The notes: a model not told the origin generated them from the sequence alone. Positions 50,057 through 62,088 are shown, numbered from the stretch's first letter. The stretch is DNA of 64,000 nt from Apus apus (GCF_020740795.1 NC_067312.1:42928405-42992404); one strand, 5' to 3'. Made by a program: numbers and translations.

Positions 50057-52754
50057 AGAAGCCAAAGAGTATCAATCATCGTAAAAGCAAATAAAAGACT
50101 AGTCCCTGTGTCCTACAAAGTTTACATGGAAGGAGAGACATAACTGAGGAGTAAAATGAGGCATCCATTCACAGCAGAAATCCTCATGCCAACAAGTGTA
50201 CTTCCCAACTACATTCAGTTCCTTGGCTAATTATTAGTTCTTCTCTGGGCAATACATGTATATTAAACATCAGTAGCAACATAGGTCTTGCATTTGGATT
50301 GTAGGTAAATGACAGGATGACTTGGAAATCTGAGCCTAACAGGGGAAAAGGCATGGTACAAAGTGTGCACCTGCAGAATACTCCTTAATACAAAACTTCA
50401 CCCCAATTTTTCAGATTCTGAGCATAACATTCACTTATTCAGCCCCATCTTAAACCTTCCCCGCTCCTGAAAAAAATATGCTGCCTCTCCATGCAGCATA
50501 CAGTTACTTTACATGTACTTGATAATGGGACCTTTGTTTTTTTTATATTTTCAAAACAGATTAATCTGATTCCTCAGCCTTATAGGTGCCATTGTTGGAT
50601 GAGGAGAAAACTGGTTTTGAGTTCCAAAAGCCAAAAATTCAATTTATGTCCTCTTATACACAAACCAAAAGGCAGTGTACAGTTTAAAAAAATATTACAA
50701 ATAGCTGCAATAGGCTATTAAACAGAATGTTGTGTGGCAGACAGCCTTTACTTTCTATCACTAAACACTGCATTACTGGCCAATTGAATAATCCCCTGAA
50801 CTAGATCTTTTGCTAATAGAACTATGCTTTCAAGCCACATTTTAGAAAAGTTTTTATCTTGCAGCATTTTGGAGAATACTGTGCAGCAGAAAAATCTATG
50901 CCAGTAGTACTAGTAAAGAAGTAAAGCCCACAGCCATTTGTTCAGTTACATTTCAGGCAGTACTCAACAACACCTCAGGAAAATAAGATCACAAAAATCA
51001 AACACTCCCTTTAAAGCAAGTGACAAAAGTGCTGCAGCTGTGGGTAACAGGGGCACCACAGAGCAGGCTGCTGGGGGAAGGCAGGGAGTTACCTGCTGTG
51101 AAGAAGGGACTGAAATTATTTGCAATGAATACAATAAAAGACAGTGTGTTTTCCCAAGCCTTGCTGCACTGATTGTGGACATCACTTACAGCAATGCCCA
51201 TATGCTCGGTCTCAAGGGTTTGGGTGGTTCCAGGGTATATTGTCAATTACTGCCCAGGTAGAAGGGCACAAAATGGGCACCACAGTTTAGATATAAGACA
51301 CAGTTGCTCATCTACCTCTCCAGAAAACCATGGCAGCCTCAGCAATAGAAAGCCCTCAACTGGCAAGCTGAGCTATGGGGCCCTTTGGCACAGTGTAGCT
51401 TATCCCAAATTTTCAGAGGGAGAGGGGAGAGAAAGGGGAAAAGGAGGGAACAGGGAGGTCACCTTAATGCAGCTCTGTGAAGAAAGGTGCTTACCTTTTC
51501 ATCCTTTATCACAGAGCCTTGCCATCTCAGCCTACTCATCAGCACTCAGCTTGTGATCACCTGGCCTGCCAGCCTGCAGTGGCAATGACATTCTTTTATA
51601 TTGGTGCCCAAGCCCTGACTTCTCACCCACCCCAACTCATCCCTTCTCCTTGGCACTCCTCCATCAGTTTCCATGTTCCCACACCACAACCACCTAACCT
51701 TTGATCTCCCACAGGGTTTTTTATCTCCCTGCAGTGGGTGGACTCTCTGGAGACCTAAGTCACCAAAATAAACTGCCTGCTAACATGCAGGTATGATCTA
51801 AAGGATTTACAGCACAGCCAAGCTCAGGCAGGGAGCTCAAAAACTTTATTGTAAGAGCTCTTCAGACTCCTGCTCCAGAATACAGGAACTCACCAGCTAA
51901 GTAATTCTGGCCATCTCTTCTTCCTTTTTTCCAACAGATCTATCTGCTTTCTGGAACTCAGAAATGGCTAAACTATTTCTTCAATTTATTTTCCTGGAAG
52001 ATCAGCTTGAGGCAGTTATACAGGAAGGAAAATGTCTGCCTGCAAATTTTAGGTTAAGTCCAAACTACTGAATGTGGGCTTTTATAATAGGAAGTTTCAG
52101 GCAAGCTTGGTACTGGTGCTGTAACCATTTCCGTTGTAATAACCACTGTTTGCAGGGTGGCAGGAATTACTTCAGGGAAGCTTTAAAAATAAGTTTCCTT
52201 GTGAATGGTTTCTTCATTTAGCAGTGGATAGATACAAAGCAAGTAGAACAATACCACCCACAGGACATCTTCTCTGCAAAGATCAGTCTGAGTGGGTTAC
52301 AAAAGCTGACACGCACAACTAGAAACTGCGGTTTGCCTGTACACTTAATCACAAGGACAGTTTGTGTGGCCATCAAATGACATTGCAAACAAAGCACAAC
52401 TTCAGCTATGTGGTGCACTCTCCCCCCCAGGGCCTGATCATTCACATTTTGTAACATGTCCAGCCTCGGCCAACTAAAAGGCAATGACTGATGACAGATA
52501 CTTTTTATTTGTGCATTCCCCTTGTTTCTGCTACTATTCCCAGCTCCATCTCTGACTTCCTGAACTTCCTTTGCCCAAAATATTGTCTCAGTGTTAATCC
52601 AAATTACCTCTGTCTTCAGTCTCTCCTATTGACCAACATTTTTGTAACAGGATGATAAACCAGTGCACTGTATTTTGTTATAATTAGCATGGCTGGAACT
52701 TAGTGTGTTTCATATTGTCACTGAATTAATGGAAATTAATTTTCCTTCTCCTTT
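50057..52754. other. Intergenic, nothing seen
   Basis: No exon, LINE or LTR is recognised. A purine-rich GGGAGAGGGGAGAG-type stretch lies at about 51415-51460. ORFs of 107-127 codons at 50.9-51.6 kb lack protein-like motifs. Confidence 0.5.
52750..52754. repeat. Target-site duplication, left copy (CCTTT)
   Basis: CCTTT directly precedes the TG start of the LTR and is matched at 53511-53515. Confidence 0.78.
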
Positions 52755-53339
52755 TGTCCTGGTTTGAGCCAGGATGAAGCCAGTTTTTCTTTTGCTGATT
52801 TTTTTATTTCAGTGAGCTTTCTTCAACTAGCAACTGCGTGTTCTGCTAGGTTGATAAGACACTGGAATGTTTTTGTAATTGCTGGGCTCTCAAGGTCGTT
52901 CCTTTGCTCTGCCGGCTCAGACACTACGGGGGGATCTGTGGTCCCCCCCCGTGGGAGGCTGGGTTAGACGAACAGCAAAACTGGCCAGAGATATTCCATT
53001 CCATATATCTACGTAGGCTCGGGGGAAGGTCGGAGATGACAGAAGAAAACTTCCTTCCTTCCTGCTTCGCTCTCTCGCCGCTTCGCCTTGCCTGTATATC
53101 TGCCTTCCTTTTTCTCTCTTTTCCTCTTTCTTCTGTTCGTGGCCGGCGTCTGGGAAAACACCATCTGCCCATCATCGTCGAACCCTTGACCTCAAGCCCT
53201 CCTGACCCTTGTAACTCTCTCCCTTCTCCAGGAGCAGCTTCGGGATTCCTCGGAATTGTCTCATCTGAGGGAAGTGCTGTGGGAGTTGCTGGGGGTGGGG
53301 GGAGGCGAGAGGCTTCTGCCACACTTTTGTATAATCACT

Positions 53340-53358
53340 ATATATATATATATACACA
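53340..53358. repeat. Short (TA)n(CA)n inside the LTR
   Basis: About seven TA units followed by CACAC, located in the LTR before the poly(A) signal. Confidence 0.75.
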
Positions 53359-53384
53359 CTCTAATATCAACTATTAATATTCTA

Positions 53385-53390
53385 AATAAA
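53385..53390 (+). terminator. LTR poly(A) signal AATAAA
   Basis: A canonical hexamer within the LTR, after a short TA microsatellite (53340-53358) and about 120 bp before the LTR end. This is the usual position for R-region polyadenylation. It could end read-through transcripts on the plus strand. Confidence 0.6.
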
Positions 53391-53510
53391 GTTCCACAGT
53401 TCAGTTTTCAATCTAGACAAGTCTCTTTTTTTTCTCTCTCTCCTTCCCTACCTGGGTAGGAGGGGGAGGGGATCGAGAGCATTGTTGTCCAACTGGGTCA
53501 AACGTTGACA

Positions 53511-53515
53511 CCTTT
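53511..53515. repeat. Target-site duplication, right copy (CCTTT)
   Basis: Matches 52750-52754 and directly follows the GACA end of the LTR. Confidence 0.78.
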
Positions 53516-55798
53516 GCTCTAGCATGGGACACATCAGGCAACCAGTCAAGTTCTGACTGAGTTGCGCTCCCTTCATTAATCCTTATGTATCCCACTCAAT
53601 AGACAAAACAGTGGCATCAGAACCATTAAGAGCAGCTTCACAATTTCTTAGAGCATTGTCATATCTGTGATGAACTGCAGAGTCTCCTGCAATATATTGT
53701 AACTGACAGTCTATCACCTTCAATAAGTTAACCTGGTTGACTGAAGGTCTGAATGGGGAAAGAGATCCATATTCTGAGTGCCATGGCTCAGAATATGCCT
53801 AAGAAACAATACACACTGAGGCTCATTGCCAGTGAGGTCTCTGGCTTACCTGCTATAACTTTACATCTTGTTGCTATACCTAGTGATCTGACATCAGTTC
53901 TTCTTAATAGTTGTGTAAAACAGAAGTGATCCAAATAATTTAAATGAGCTGCAGTAATGGGATGCAGGTCATAAAATCCTCTTTTAGTATACATTTTTAA
54001 CTGTAATTATATTATTTTCAGAGAATAATCACAGCTTTCTAGAACTGAGCTTTTAATACTATTGCAAGATTTTAATCTAGGGATTGGAATTTTTGAGATG
54101 TCATTTTAGAATGACAGAATGCCCCTTACAAGTAAAAAGATCATAAGGTGAGCATTACTTCAAGAATAAAATTGAAGCACTCCCCACACTTAGGAGTCTG
54201 AGCCAATTCATACCATAAGCTCCTTTAGACCACAGGTTTTTCAGATCAGGTATTTGATGTATAACACCTATAAAATAGCCTAAAGATGTTCTGAACATAG
54301 TCAGTCAGACAGGTAACAGCCTATTCACCGCTCTGTAAAACCTTAAATGAAATCAATTTCTCTTTCACAGTTCCATGCTGCAGCATCAGAATGCTCCAGC
54401 AGTCTCGGAGAGGTACTACAACTTGTCCCCAACGGCCTGTGGGGACTGCAAGCTTTCCCATTTGTGAGCCAGTATGGTAACCTGAAGCAGGAGACTCAGG
54501 CATTACAAGTCACGTCAGAGCTGCAGACACCTCTGATGATGCCCTGGTTCAAGTATTATACTGCTCATCTGGCTTTTCACTCCTGTGCAACTTACAAACT
54601 GTCTCTTGTTTTGCATTCTTGGATCTCATCTTTGTGTAGATCTGAATCATGCAAAGCTATGCATGGTCCACAAAATTTATTTCTTCCTGACCTGAACTAC
54701 AATCTGCCCTGCGAAGTGCAAGTCCATTAAGCCTTGCAACATGCTAATGCATTCACTGACCTTTTGTGACCTTTGCCTGGAGTTAACTTTCCAGATTTAC
54801 TCACACCTAAGTATTGATCATTTGCATTTACACAGAATAGGGCCCTGTCACACTGTCTTTTGCACACAGCAGCACACAGAGTGTTAGCAGGCACTGTGAG
54901 ACACTTCAGAGTGGCGAGGAGAGTGACAGTGCAGTCCCCTTCTGCCCTTCTGGATCTTTTCAATCAATATCTCCTGAGACACAGAGAACTTCCCAGCCAT
55001 TCATATTTTCTGAGTGGCCTGTTTGTTCCACTTAATCTGAAATAAGAGACATCTCACTGAAATACAAGGTTATTCTTTGTGTTTAAAGACATACCAAGGA
55101 GTCTTTCAGATTCTGTGGGGGTTAACGCAGAGGATAACGGCTATCATAGCTCCAGATTGTTTATGCTCTCTTATGAGTATCTTCCTCTGTGATTATAATT
55201 TTATTGCTCTACAAAGACATATACTTCCTGTCTACTTCTGACTCAGACATTCCAAAATTAAACCTCTTAACAAGACGCCTCTGTGCATAGTGCCATCCCT
55301 TTCACAGAGATGAGGAGAGACACACAAAGCATGTGCTGCTTCATATCACATCCCCGGATGTCTCATCCTTTAAGTCAATTCCACAATGCCTTTCATTTTG
55401 CATGAACACTCTTAATAAAATAAGCTCTACATTTTCTACAATTAGGAACAAGAATCCTAAAGTAAATAAATTGTCTAAAACAATTTTTATGAAAGTGAGA
55501 ACTGAAAGCAAACACACTGGTCCCAACAGTTTTCTGATGCTATTCATTTTGTTTCAGTAAGGATTTATCAGTACTCAGCAGCACTTGGGCTCAATATTTA
55601 CAAGCATTCTTTCAGTATTGTGAGCCAAGGCTCACAATTCTGATCTGTGAACCACACCTGTTACTCACAATCTTCTCAGCATTAATTATCAATCATGCTA
55701 AACTTCTACCATTTTGCAATGCGCAGAAGAGATCCACTGGTGGTACAAATCTTGAAGGAGAATTTACACTAGCCTTATTCCAAAACAAAATATTTGTT
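53516..55798. other. Intergenic, nothing seen
   Basis: No exon, LINE or LTR recognised. The 127-codon plus-strand ORF at 54347-54730 lacks any familiar motif. Confidence 0.5.
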
Positions 55799-55882
55799 TC
55801 ATCATCAAATGGCTTGGATTGGAACGGACCTTCAGAGATTCTTGTACCAATCCCCCTGCACAGGCAGGGACACCTTCCAGTA
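55799..55882 (-). mobile_element. CR1 LINE 3' fragment (1 of 3 stacked)
   Basis: Inverted CR1 3' end: TGGCTTGGATTGGAACGGAC, then CAGGCAGGGACACCTTCCAG. It stops abruptly at TAGACC, where a different CR1 3' end begins four bases later. The copy is about 85 bp. Confidence 0.85.
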
Positions 55883-55885
55883 GAC

Positions 55886-56014
55886 CACAGAATCATTATT
55901 GATGGAAAAGACCTTTAAGATCATCAAGTCCAACCACAACCTAACACTACCAACCATTAACCTAACTCTATAAAGTCTGCTGCTTAAACCATGTCCCTAA
56001 GCACATCTATACAT
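55886..56014 (-). mobile_element. CR1 LINE 3' fragment (2 of 3 stacked), different subfamily
   Basis: Starts CACAGAATCATTATTGATGG, continues AAGATCATCAAGTCCAACCA and AAACCATGTCCCTAAGCACA. Its 3' text differs from the neighbouring copies (AAGTCCAACC.. versus GAGTTCCAAC..), so it belongs to another CR1 subfamily. Confidence 0.87.
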
Positions 56015-56087
56015 TAGTATCTAATACAATTGAAAATAGTATCTGCTGAAAATCTAAATTTCGTAGAACATGAAGCACAATAGGACA

Positions 56088-56624
56088 TAAAATTGTAGAC
56101 TGGTTTGGGCAGGAAGGGACCTTAAATACCATTGAGTTCCAACACATCTGCATGAGCAGGGACACCTTCCACTACATAAAGTTTCTCGGATCCCTATCCG
56201 ACCTGTACTTGAAAACTTCAGTGATGGGTCACCCACAGCTTCTCTGGGCAACTTTGTTCCAGTATCTCATCACCCTCACCACAGAAAATGTTATTACATC
56301 TGTTATGTTTAAATCTACCCTCTTTCAGTTTAAAACCATTGCCCCTTGTCCTGTTTCTCCAGGTCCCAATAAAAAGTCTCCCTCCACCTTCCTTCTAAGC
56401 CTTGTTTGTATACTGAAAGGCACTATAAGATCTCTCAGGAGCCTTCTCATCTCCAGGTTGAGCGACCCCAGCTCTCTCAGCCTTTCTTCATAGGAGAGGT
56501 GCTCCAGCCCTCTGATCATTTTCCTGGCCTTTCTGTGGACCAGCTCAAACAGATCCATGTCTTTCTGGTACAAGGGACCCCAGAGATGGATGCAGTACTC
56601 CAGGTGAGGTCTTATGAGAGCACA
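56088..56624 (-). mobile_element. CR1 LINE 3' end (3 of 3 stacked), about 540 bp
   Basis: Inverted 3' end GGTTTGGGCAGGAAGGGACC on the left, followed by the reverse complement of the ORF2 C-terminus. On minus, a stretch reads LFELVHRKARKMIRGLEHL, then [18 protein letters not shown]; the CAGTACTCCAGGTGAGGTC text (LEY region) is at its right end. It is 5'-truncated and moderately decayed. Confidence 0.92.
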
Positions 56625-58715
56625 ATTTCATATGCAACCAATCTAGAAAAATATCTTTCTATAGAATTTAACATCTTGAAAGCAATATCCATGAAAAGAC
56701 TGTAGAACTGTTTCCAAATTGGATAAACTGGTCATATTACACAGACATGTAAAATCATGGGAATCAACATGAACAGAACATAACAAACTTCACAAGAACA
56801 AGGGTACTCTGATACCTTTTAAAACTTGTAGGAACTAAGGCTGATTTTTGGGATACACTCCCTCACATGTTCAGAAAACAGGGTGTTGCTTGTTTTTTTT
56901 TTCCGTTAGGCCACCTACCAACCTGCAATGAGACATCTAGCAAAATAAAACTTGGCTGAGAGCTTGTGTCTGATTGCCTTCCCTGGACCAACTGTGGCTG
57001 TGTTAGAAGTAGTGTTTTGGCTTATAGCACACACAAAATATGTGCATTTTACAGGAAAATGCTAAAGGTTTGCTGGTAGTAGAGTGGACATTGCTCACTT
57101 CCTGAAAGGTACAGTCAGCTGCCAGTTAAAGATTCTACCCAGTGCTGTCAAGCAAACTACTTCTTTTCAAAGTAATGCTGTAATTACAACAAGTGCTAGA
57201 GAGCATTTGGAACATGTTGGGACTGCATTTCCAAGTGTAACAGAGATGTAAAAAAGTAATTGAACCAAGAATTTTCTTTGTCTGCAGTTATCATTACAAT
57301 ATAGATCAAGTAAATCACACATTGGGGGCACACTGTGTGGGTGTGCATATAAAGTGAGTGTTGTTCTACACTCACATTTAACTGACACACATAGGTGTGG
57401 CCTGCTGCATTTCCCACTCTATCCACATTTTTGCTACATCCCTTATGGTGACATCAGTACTCATGGGGCCACAAAATAAGCAGTACTCCTGGATGAGGGC
57501 AGGGAGGCAAGGAAGAGGGCTACCCTTTCAAATTATTCCAACTTGTACAACCAATGGGTAAAATAGCTACTCCACAGTAACAGCTTTATCTGTATTAACA
57601 TCTTAATGTTTGTTGTTTATTTATTTTCCTCCCCTTTAGATTTTACACAACCTAATTCCAAAGGTTATATATTCCAATACATCCTTCCAATTCAACTGTC
57701 ATCCAGCCTTTACCTTGGACATTCTTCACCATTAACTTGGTCCAGTGCTTTCTACCGAAGTTACAGAGCACATAGCTCTGCTGTCAGTGTCTGTCACCCT
57801 TTCACTTGACTCAAAATAGAACCCCTCACACCACCACAGCAATGTCTTGTCTTACCTCAAACTACTTCACATCACCAGCTAGGTTTAGGAAACTGAATGC
57901 AAGCTTCTGTGCCATATCAAGGAGTTACAATTTTGGTGGCAGACTAAAATACCTCCATAGTTAAAACCTTTAATTTTACTCCTGATGGGGGGACCAGACC
58001 TGACATACTACTTCGATAATGGGACATACAGTGAAGTACAATCACAATTGAGAAAAACATTAACACCTGCCTAGCACTAAGGCAGGAGGTTTGTGTCCAA
58101 AAGTAACATGATTTGGGCTGCCCTGGCAGGCAAGAAAAGTCACAAGCCAGTGTGATCCTACATTCACAGGGCAGTGCTGGCCCACAGCTAACTTTTCCCG
58201 TTTTTTAATGCTTTAGTTCTGGTGTGCCCAGCTACAAAGCCTAGCACCAGAGTTTGAAAGTTTCTTACAGTTTCCTTCACATACCAAAACTATCACTCAC
58301 ACTATGAAAAAGTGTTTATTCAGTAATACAGTAAGAATTGTTTGTTACTACCATCCCTAGTTTCAGTAATGTGTCTCAAATGTCCTCAGTTTACATCATG
58401 GAACTAAAAGAATCACACTCAGATTTGTTCGTTTTCTCTATAAATTCTAAGGATTTTATATAAATATATGTATAAATCTGCTTAAAATTTAGAATATATG
58501 TGAAGATAAACAGTAATTTATAATAGCTTAGCAAATGTCAACCTTACTCATTAATTCCTCATATCTTTTTGTAATTAAACCACTTGCTAAAATACTCAAC
58601 TTTTGCTTTTTATGCTCAAGCAAAGGCTGTAGATTGAATTAAAATTTTCTGGGATTTCAGAAACTCTACAGCTTTTGGTTTTGTCACATCAAATACACAT
58701 TTATTCCTTAGATAC
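56625..58715. other. Intergenic, nothing seen
   Basis: No exon or repeat family is recognised. Confidence 0.45.
58695..58705 (-). terminator. Possible poly(A) signal after the 72-codon ORF
   Basis: The plus strand reads CATTTATTCC here, which gives GGAATAAATG on minus, so an AATAAA lies within about 20 nt of the ORF stop. AT-rich DNA often contains this hexamer, so it is only supportive. Confidence 0.3.
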
Positions 58716-58934
58716 TTAAAAAATAAAGGTATCTGCACAAGCTACCAACTCTTCTATATATCTCCTTGCATGTCTTTGATCACACTCTTTCAACCATTCA
58801 GTAACCCATTGGTAATTATAACTTCTAAGATTCTTTAGCTTAAAAGGAACCAATTTATCACAGACTGTCATGAATCCTGGTTTTAAATTAGCAAGAGTCC
58901 AATTATCAACAGGAATGAGGGTATCTTTTTCCAA
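58716..58934 (-). CDS. Unidentified coding-like ORF, 72 codons, possible gene or element remnant
   Basis: I do not recognise this protein. The frame is open for 72 codons. It begins right after an in-frame TAA, with no ATG at its start; the first ATG is at 58869-58871 (residue 22). Its composition is balanced rather than AT-driven: three Trp, three Cys, three Tyr and many charged residues in patterns such as VTEWLKECDQRHARRYIEE. About 12 nt after the stop (TAA at 58716-58718) there is an AATAAA on the same strand. It could be the last exon of an unknown minus-strand gene, a fragment of a retropseudogene, or an endogenous viral remnant. It could also be chance. No splice acceptor that fits its frame is evident just upstream. 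Confidence 0.3.
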   Translation of the reverse strand: MEKDTLIPVDNWTLANLKPGFMTVCDKLVPFKLKNLRSYNYQWVTEWLKECDQRHARRYIEELVACADTFIF

Positions 58935-59024
58935 TTAAAGTGACTGATTTCATGTAAAACCTTGTAACATTTCACTTTTTAATTACATACATCCTTATCA
59001 AATACAAAGAGATTCACTCTAATT

Positions 59025-59230
59025 TTATTTTCTATCCAGAAAATAAAACAAAAAACAGCAAACACTAATCATCAGCAATATAGTGTCAAACATAATAACA
59101 CTTTCAGCATACTTTGACAACTTTGAATCCACCAGTGTATGAGGTCAATTATTCTTGTTTCGTTCCAAACATTTACTTCAAAGTCAAAAATAGGCTTTAA
59201 CCTTCTACATCCAAACAACCCAGGGTACAT
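59025..59230 (-). other. Two overlapping short minus-strand ORFs of unknown origin
   Basis: One frame (59072-59230, ATG start, 52 codons) follows a pyrimidine-rich TTTTTAG that could be a splice acceptor and has an aromatic-rich segment (IIDLIHWWIQSC). A second, overlapping frame ending at TAA 59025-59027 contains a stretch of about 20 hydrophobic residues (ILLMISVCCFLFYFL) followed by a short basic tail, like a single membrane anchor. Both lie just upstream of the 72-codon ORF on the same strand. They may be parts of one decayed coding element, or noise in AT-rich DNA. Confidence 0.2.
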
Positions 59231-62088
59231 CTAAAAATATTAAGCCAGTTAAAAGTCAAAACAGAAAACAGGATTAACACAGAAACACGGGCTCAGGATC
59301 ATCCACATGTATCATTTATCTCCGCTAGAATTACTAGTTAAATAAGGATGTGGCAGTATAGACTTCTCAACTATTTATTTCATGAGAGGCTTAGAGATGG
59401 TACAACTGCTATGGGAAGACCCCACTGTTGACAACTGACAGGAGTACCTTCTTGATTTACATTTCTACTCACCCTGCGCTACAGCACTAGGGAGTGCACA
59501 ACATCCTCAGCAGCTTTTAGGCCAGGCCTGGGAAAGACAGTGGCCAGGGACTCTTACCTTACTACCAACTACTTACACACTAGCAACTACATTTGTGAAT
59601 GCAAACAGAAAAGCTGAGAGATGTAATCAAGTCAACTCATTAAGAGAAAATTAAAGCCCTGCTCCCTGAAAAGAGCTCATCTACATGCACAAACTCAGAG
59701 GAGACCAGTATTTTACTTCTATTTTTCAACACCTTTAAATACCTCAGGAGCACCCACATCACCAAGAAAAGCCTGATTTCTAAAAACTGCAAGTATAAGT
59801 GATGACATAAGGGAAAAAGTCCAGAACTGTCAACAACCCCTTGCTGAAATTCCTCCTACTAATGGGATGTGGGGGAGTGCCATTTCTCTGTCCACCAGGG
59901 CTCAATACCCTGATTATATCTTCAGTGACTCAGTTTGAAAGAGTAGAATTGTTGCATGGATGAGTCTGAAATAAACCTCAAGCAACCATTCAGCACGTGC
60001 CCCAGTCTTCCCAGCATTCCTGCATCCAACTCACATGATATTCAGTAAATCCCTGCCTGCTAATATAGACTTCACTATGCATTTTCCTTTTACTCTAAAC
60101 CCAGAAAGGCAAAAATCATGTAAGTCTTTAATTAACAAAACATTAGGCACAATTCAGAAGCAGCAAAAAGGTCTCCTACTGGGTCATGCATCAGCTGCAT
60201 ACAGCAGTGCAAGACTTTTGTAGACACACATAAAAGTGTGCCTGCTAAGGGGAATAAAACAGAAGTCTACTGATTTTTTGAAAGAGGGATAATCCAAGGC
60301 TACTGTACATAAAATTCAGAGGAAGTAGAATTTTAGAAAGCTAAAAATCTTAATATGGAACTTGAACTAGATCTTAATGATTGTCTGGACAAAAAGGGTT
60401 CTCAAAGCCTTCTCATAGTAATACTCTAGTTTCCATGCTAATTGTAGGAAAGACTACAGAAATAAAACATGACAGAAGCTCACTTTTTATGGAAAAGGAT
60501 GATACTGGAATACAAAATGCTAGCACATGTTATGCACAGCTTCTCATTTTTCTGAAAATGATAAAAATGCCAAAAGCATCAGACACACTCATACTTCACA
60601 GCATGCTGTGATTTTTATTTTCTTCATCTTTTTTAATTACTTTGAGTTACACTAAGTTGACAATCTCAAAACAGCAGTCATAAAATGACGATGTTTCAGA
60701 TAGGAATATAACTCAGTCCTAGCAAAAAACTACTGACTTGCTTTGAGGTTCCATAAAGCAAGGGACAGTCCATCATTGTCACAATTAAATTGTTACTGCT
60801 ACACTGGTGTAACATAAAAATCAAAAAAAAAATCCCCATTCTGTACCTAAGAGTTTACGGTCTGAAACCGGCTGCAGGAATGCTAAACACTACAATACTA
60901 GCAGATAGCTTCTCTGTAAGTTAGAACAGAAGGCTAGTATCACTATATGGTCATTGGCAGTAAATTTGCAAGCAGAGAAGGAAAAGGAACTTAAGGGTAC
61001 TACAACAGAAGATCTTCTGAAGATCTTTGCATAACAACAGTTCCTTTTCTAGCCCAGAGCATTAAAGTCTGGAATAAGCCAGAAGGATCAAGTGAGAGAG
61101 TTGAATCAAAAGTGGGATACAGTGTTAGGAGACTGCAGAGAAGTCAAGACTTGTATTTACTGCAGCTGGGCAAAGCCCCATATACAAAAGGGGCTGAAGC
61201 AATTAAAAGGCAAATACTGGAGCAGTGAGGGAAGGCATTTAAGAAGCACCCGGCAAGAGAGTCTGCTGCATTTTGGGCTATGAAGTCAGTGCAGAGAAAG
61301 TCACTAATCCATTAAGTGGAATACAGCAATCCAATTTGGCACAAGGTTAACAAATTGAAAACAAGTTTTTGGCAGGAGCAAATATCTACACTCCAAAATA
61401 AGAGTGTAAAATTAATAACCTAGATAAGTTTAGTATACAAATGCATGGAAAAATAAACAACATAAGTTGATTTAATTACATACTCATGCATCTTAACTTT
61501 AAACCAATAAATGCTAACAAGAAAAAAGGCCCAATCCTACGGAGACTTTAACCACAATTTGTAATGCTTCATGGAACTGTTACGAAAGTAAGTCTGAAGG
61601 CAAGGTTCTCAAGTTAGAAATACAGGTATCCAGTGAATACTGCTGGTGTGATACTGTTGGAATATATCTGATAACGAACTAGATATCCTTAGAGAAAACT
61701 TAACAGTACTTCTAGCTTCACTGGGCAGTCACAGAGTACTTGTGTTACAGAAAGGTTATGACATATTTTGCCTCCTAGAGTTTACTGAAAACAAGGCACT
61801 TTTGAAGTAGTAATTTGTGACTAGTACCAAGAAACAGACTCAGATACATAGTATCTTTCAATGCTATTCATGTTTTAACTACTCATTAAGAACACTGTTT
61901 TGCAAATTTTGGAACCAATCTTGCTAAGTCTGGGAATCCTCACCTTCAGTAGAGCCAAGGCTGCCAAGTCATTGCAAGATTGGGCCTCAATCCCATGCAG
62001 TTAACTAAACAGCTATAGGCCCTAAAATAAGATGTAACTTGTGTGCTACAGATGTGCAGTATCACAGCAACTTTCAAACCCTTCAGCT
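59231..62088. other. Downstream flank of PSAT1, no gene recognised
   Basis: No exon, LINE or LTR is seen. If PSAT1 uses a more distal poly(A) site than 62089, its 3' UTR would extend leftward into this stretch. Confidence 0.45.

Larger units (their letters stand above)
52755..53510 (+). mobile_element. Solo LTR, ERVL-like, 756 bp
   Basis: Starts TGTCCTGGTTTGAGCCAGGA and ends AACGTTGACA, giving imperfect TGTC...GACA inverted ends. It is flanked by CCTTT on both sides (52750-52754, 53511-53515). A poly(A) signal AATAAA sits at 53385-53390, followed by a pyrimidine-rich U5 (53420-53455). The orientation is therefore plus. No internal retroviral sequence is attached, so it is a solo LTR. The TGTCCTGGTTTGAGCC terminus is one I associate with avian endogenous retrovirus LTRs, and the 5-bp duplication fits ERVL-like (class III) elements. 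It is more GC-rich than its surroundings. The clean duplication and good termini suggest a fairly young insertion. ORFs inside it (for example 157 codons on plus at 52904) are not retroviral genes. Confidence 0.85.

Noticed and set aside
50938..51556. Overlapping 107- and 127-codon plus-strand ORFs
   Set aside because: They have no motif, biased composition and frames that overlap each other; probably chance in a slightly GC-richer stretch.
52904..53377. 157-codon plus-strand and 132-codon minus-strand ORFs
   Set aside because: Both fall inside the solo LTR and read low-complexity Pro/Ser/Arg/Gly text. LTRs of this type do not encode proteins.
61092..61283. 63-codon plus-strand ORF with Cys-rich start
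   Set aside because: It looked mildly protein-like but has no family resemblance, poly(A) or splice context. Too short to support.
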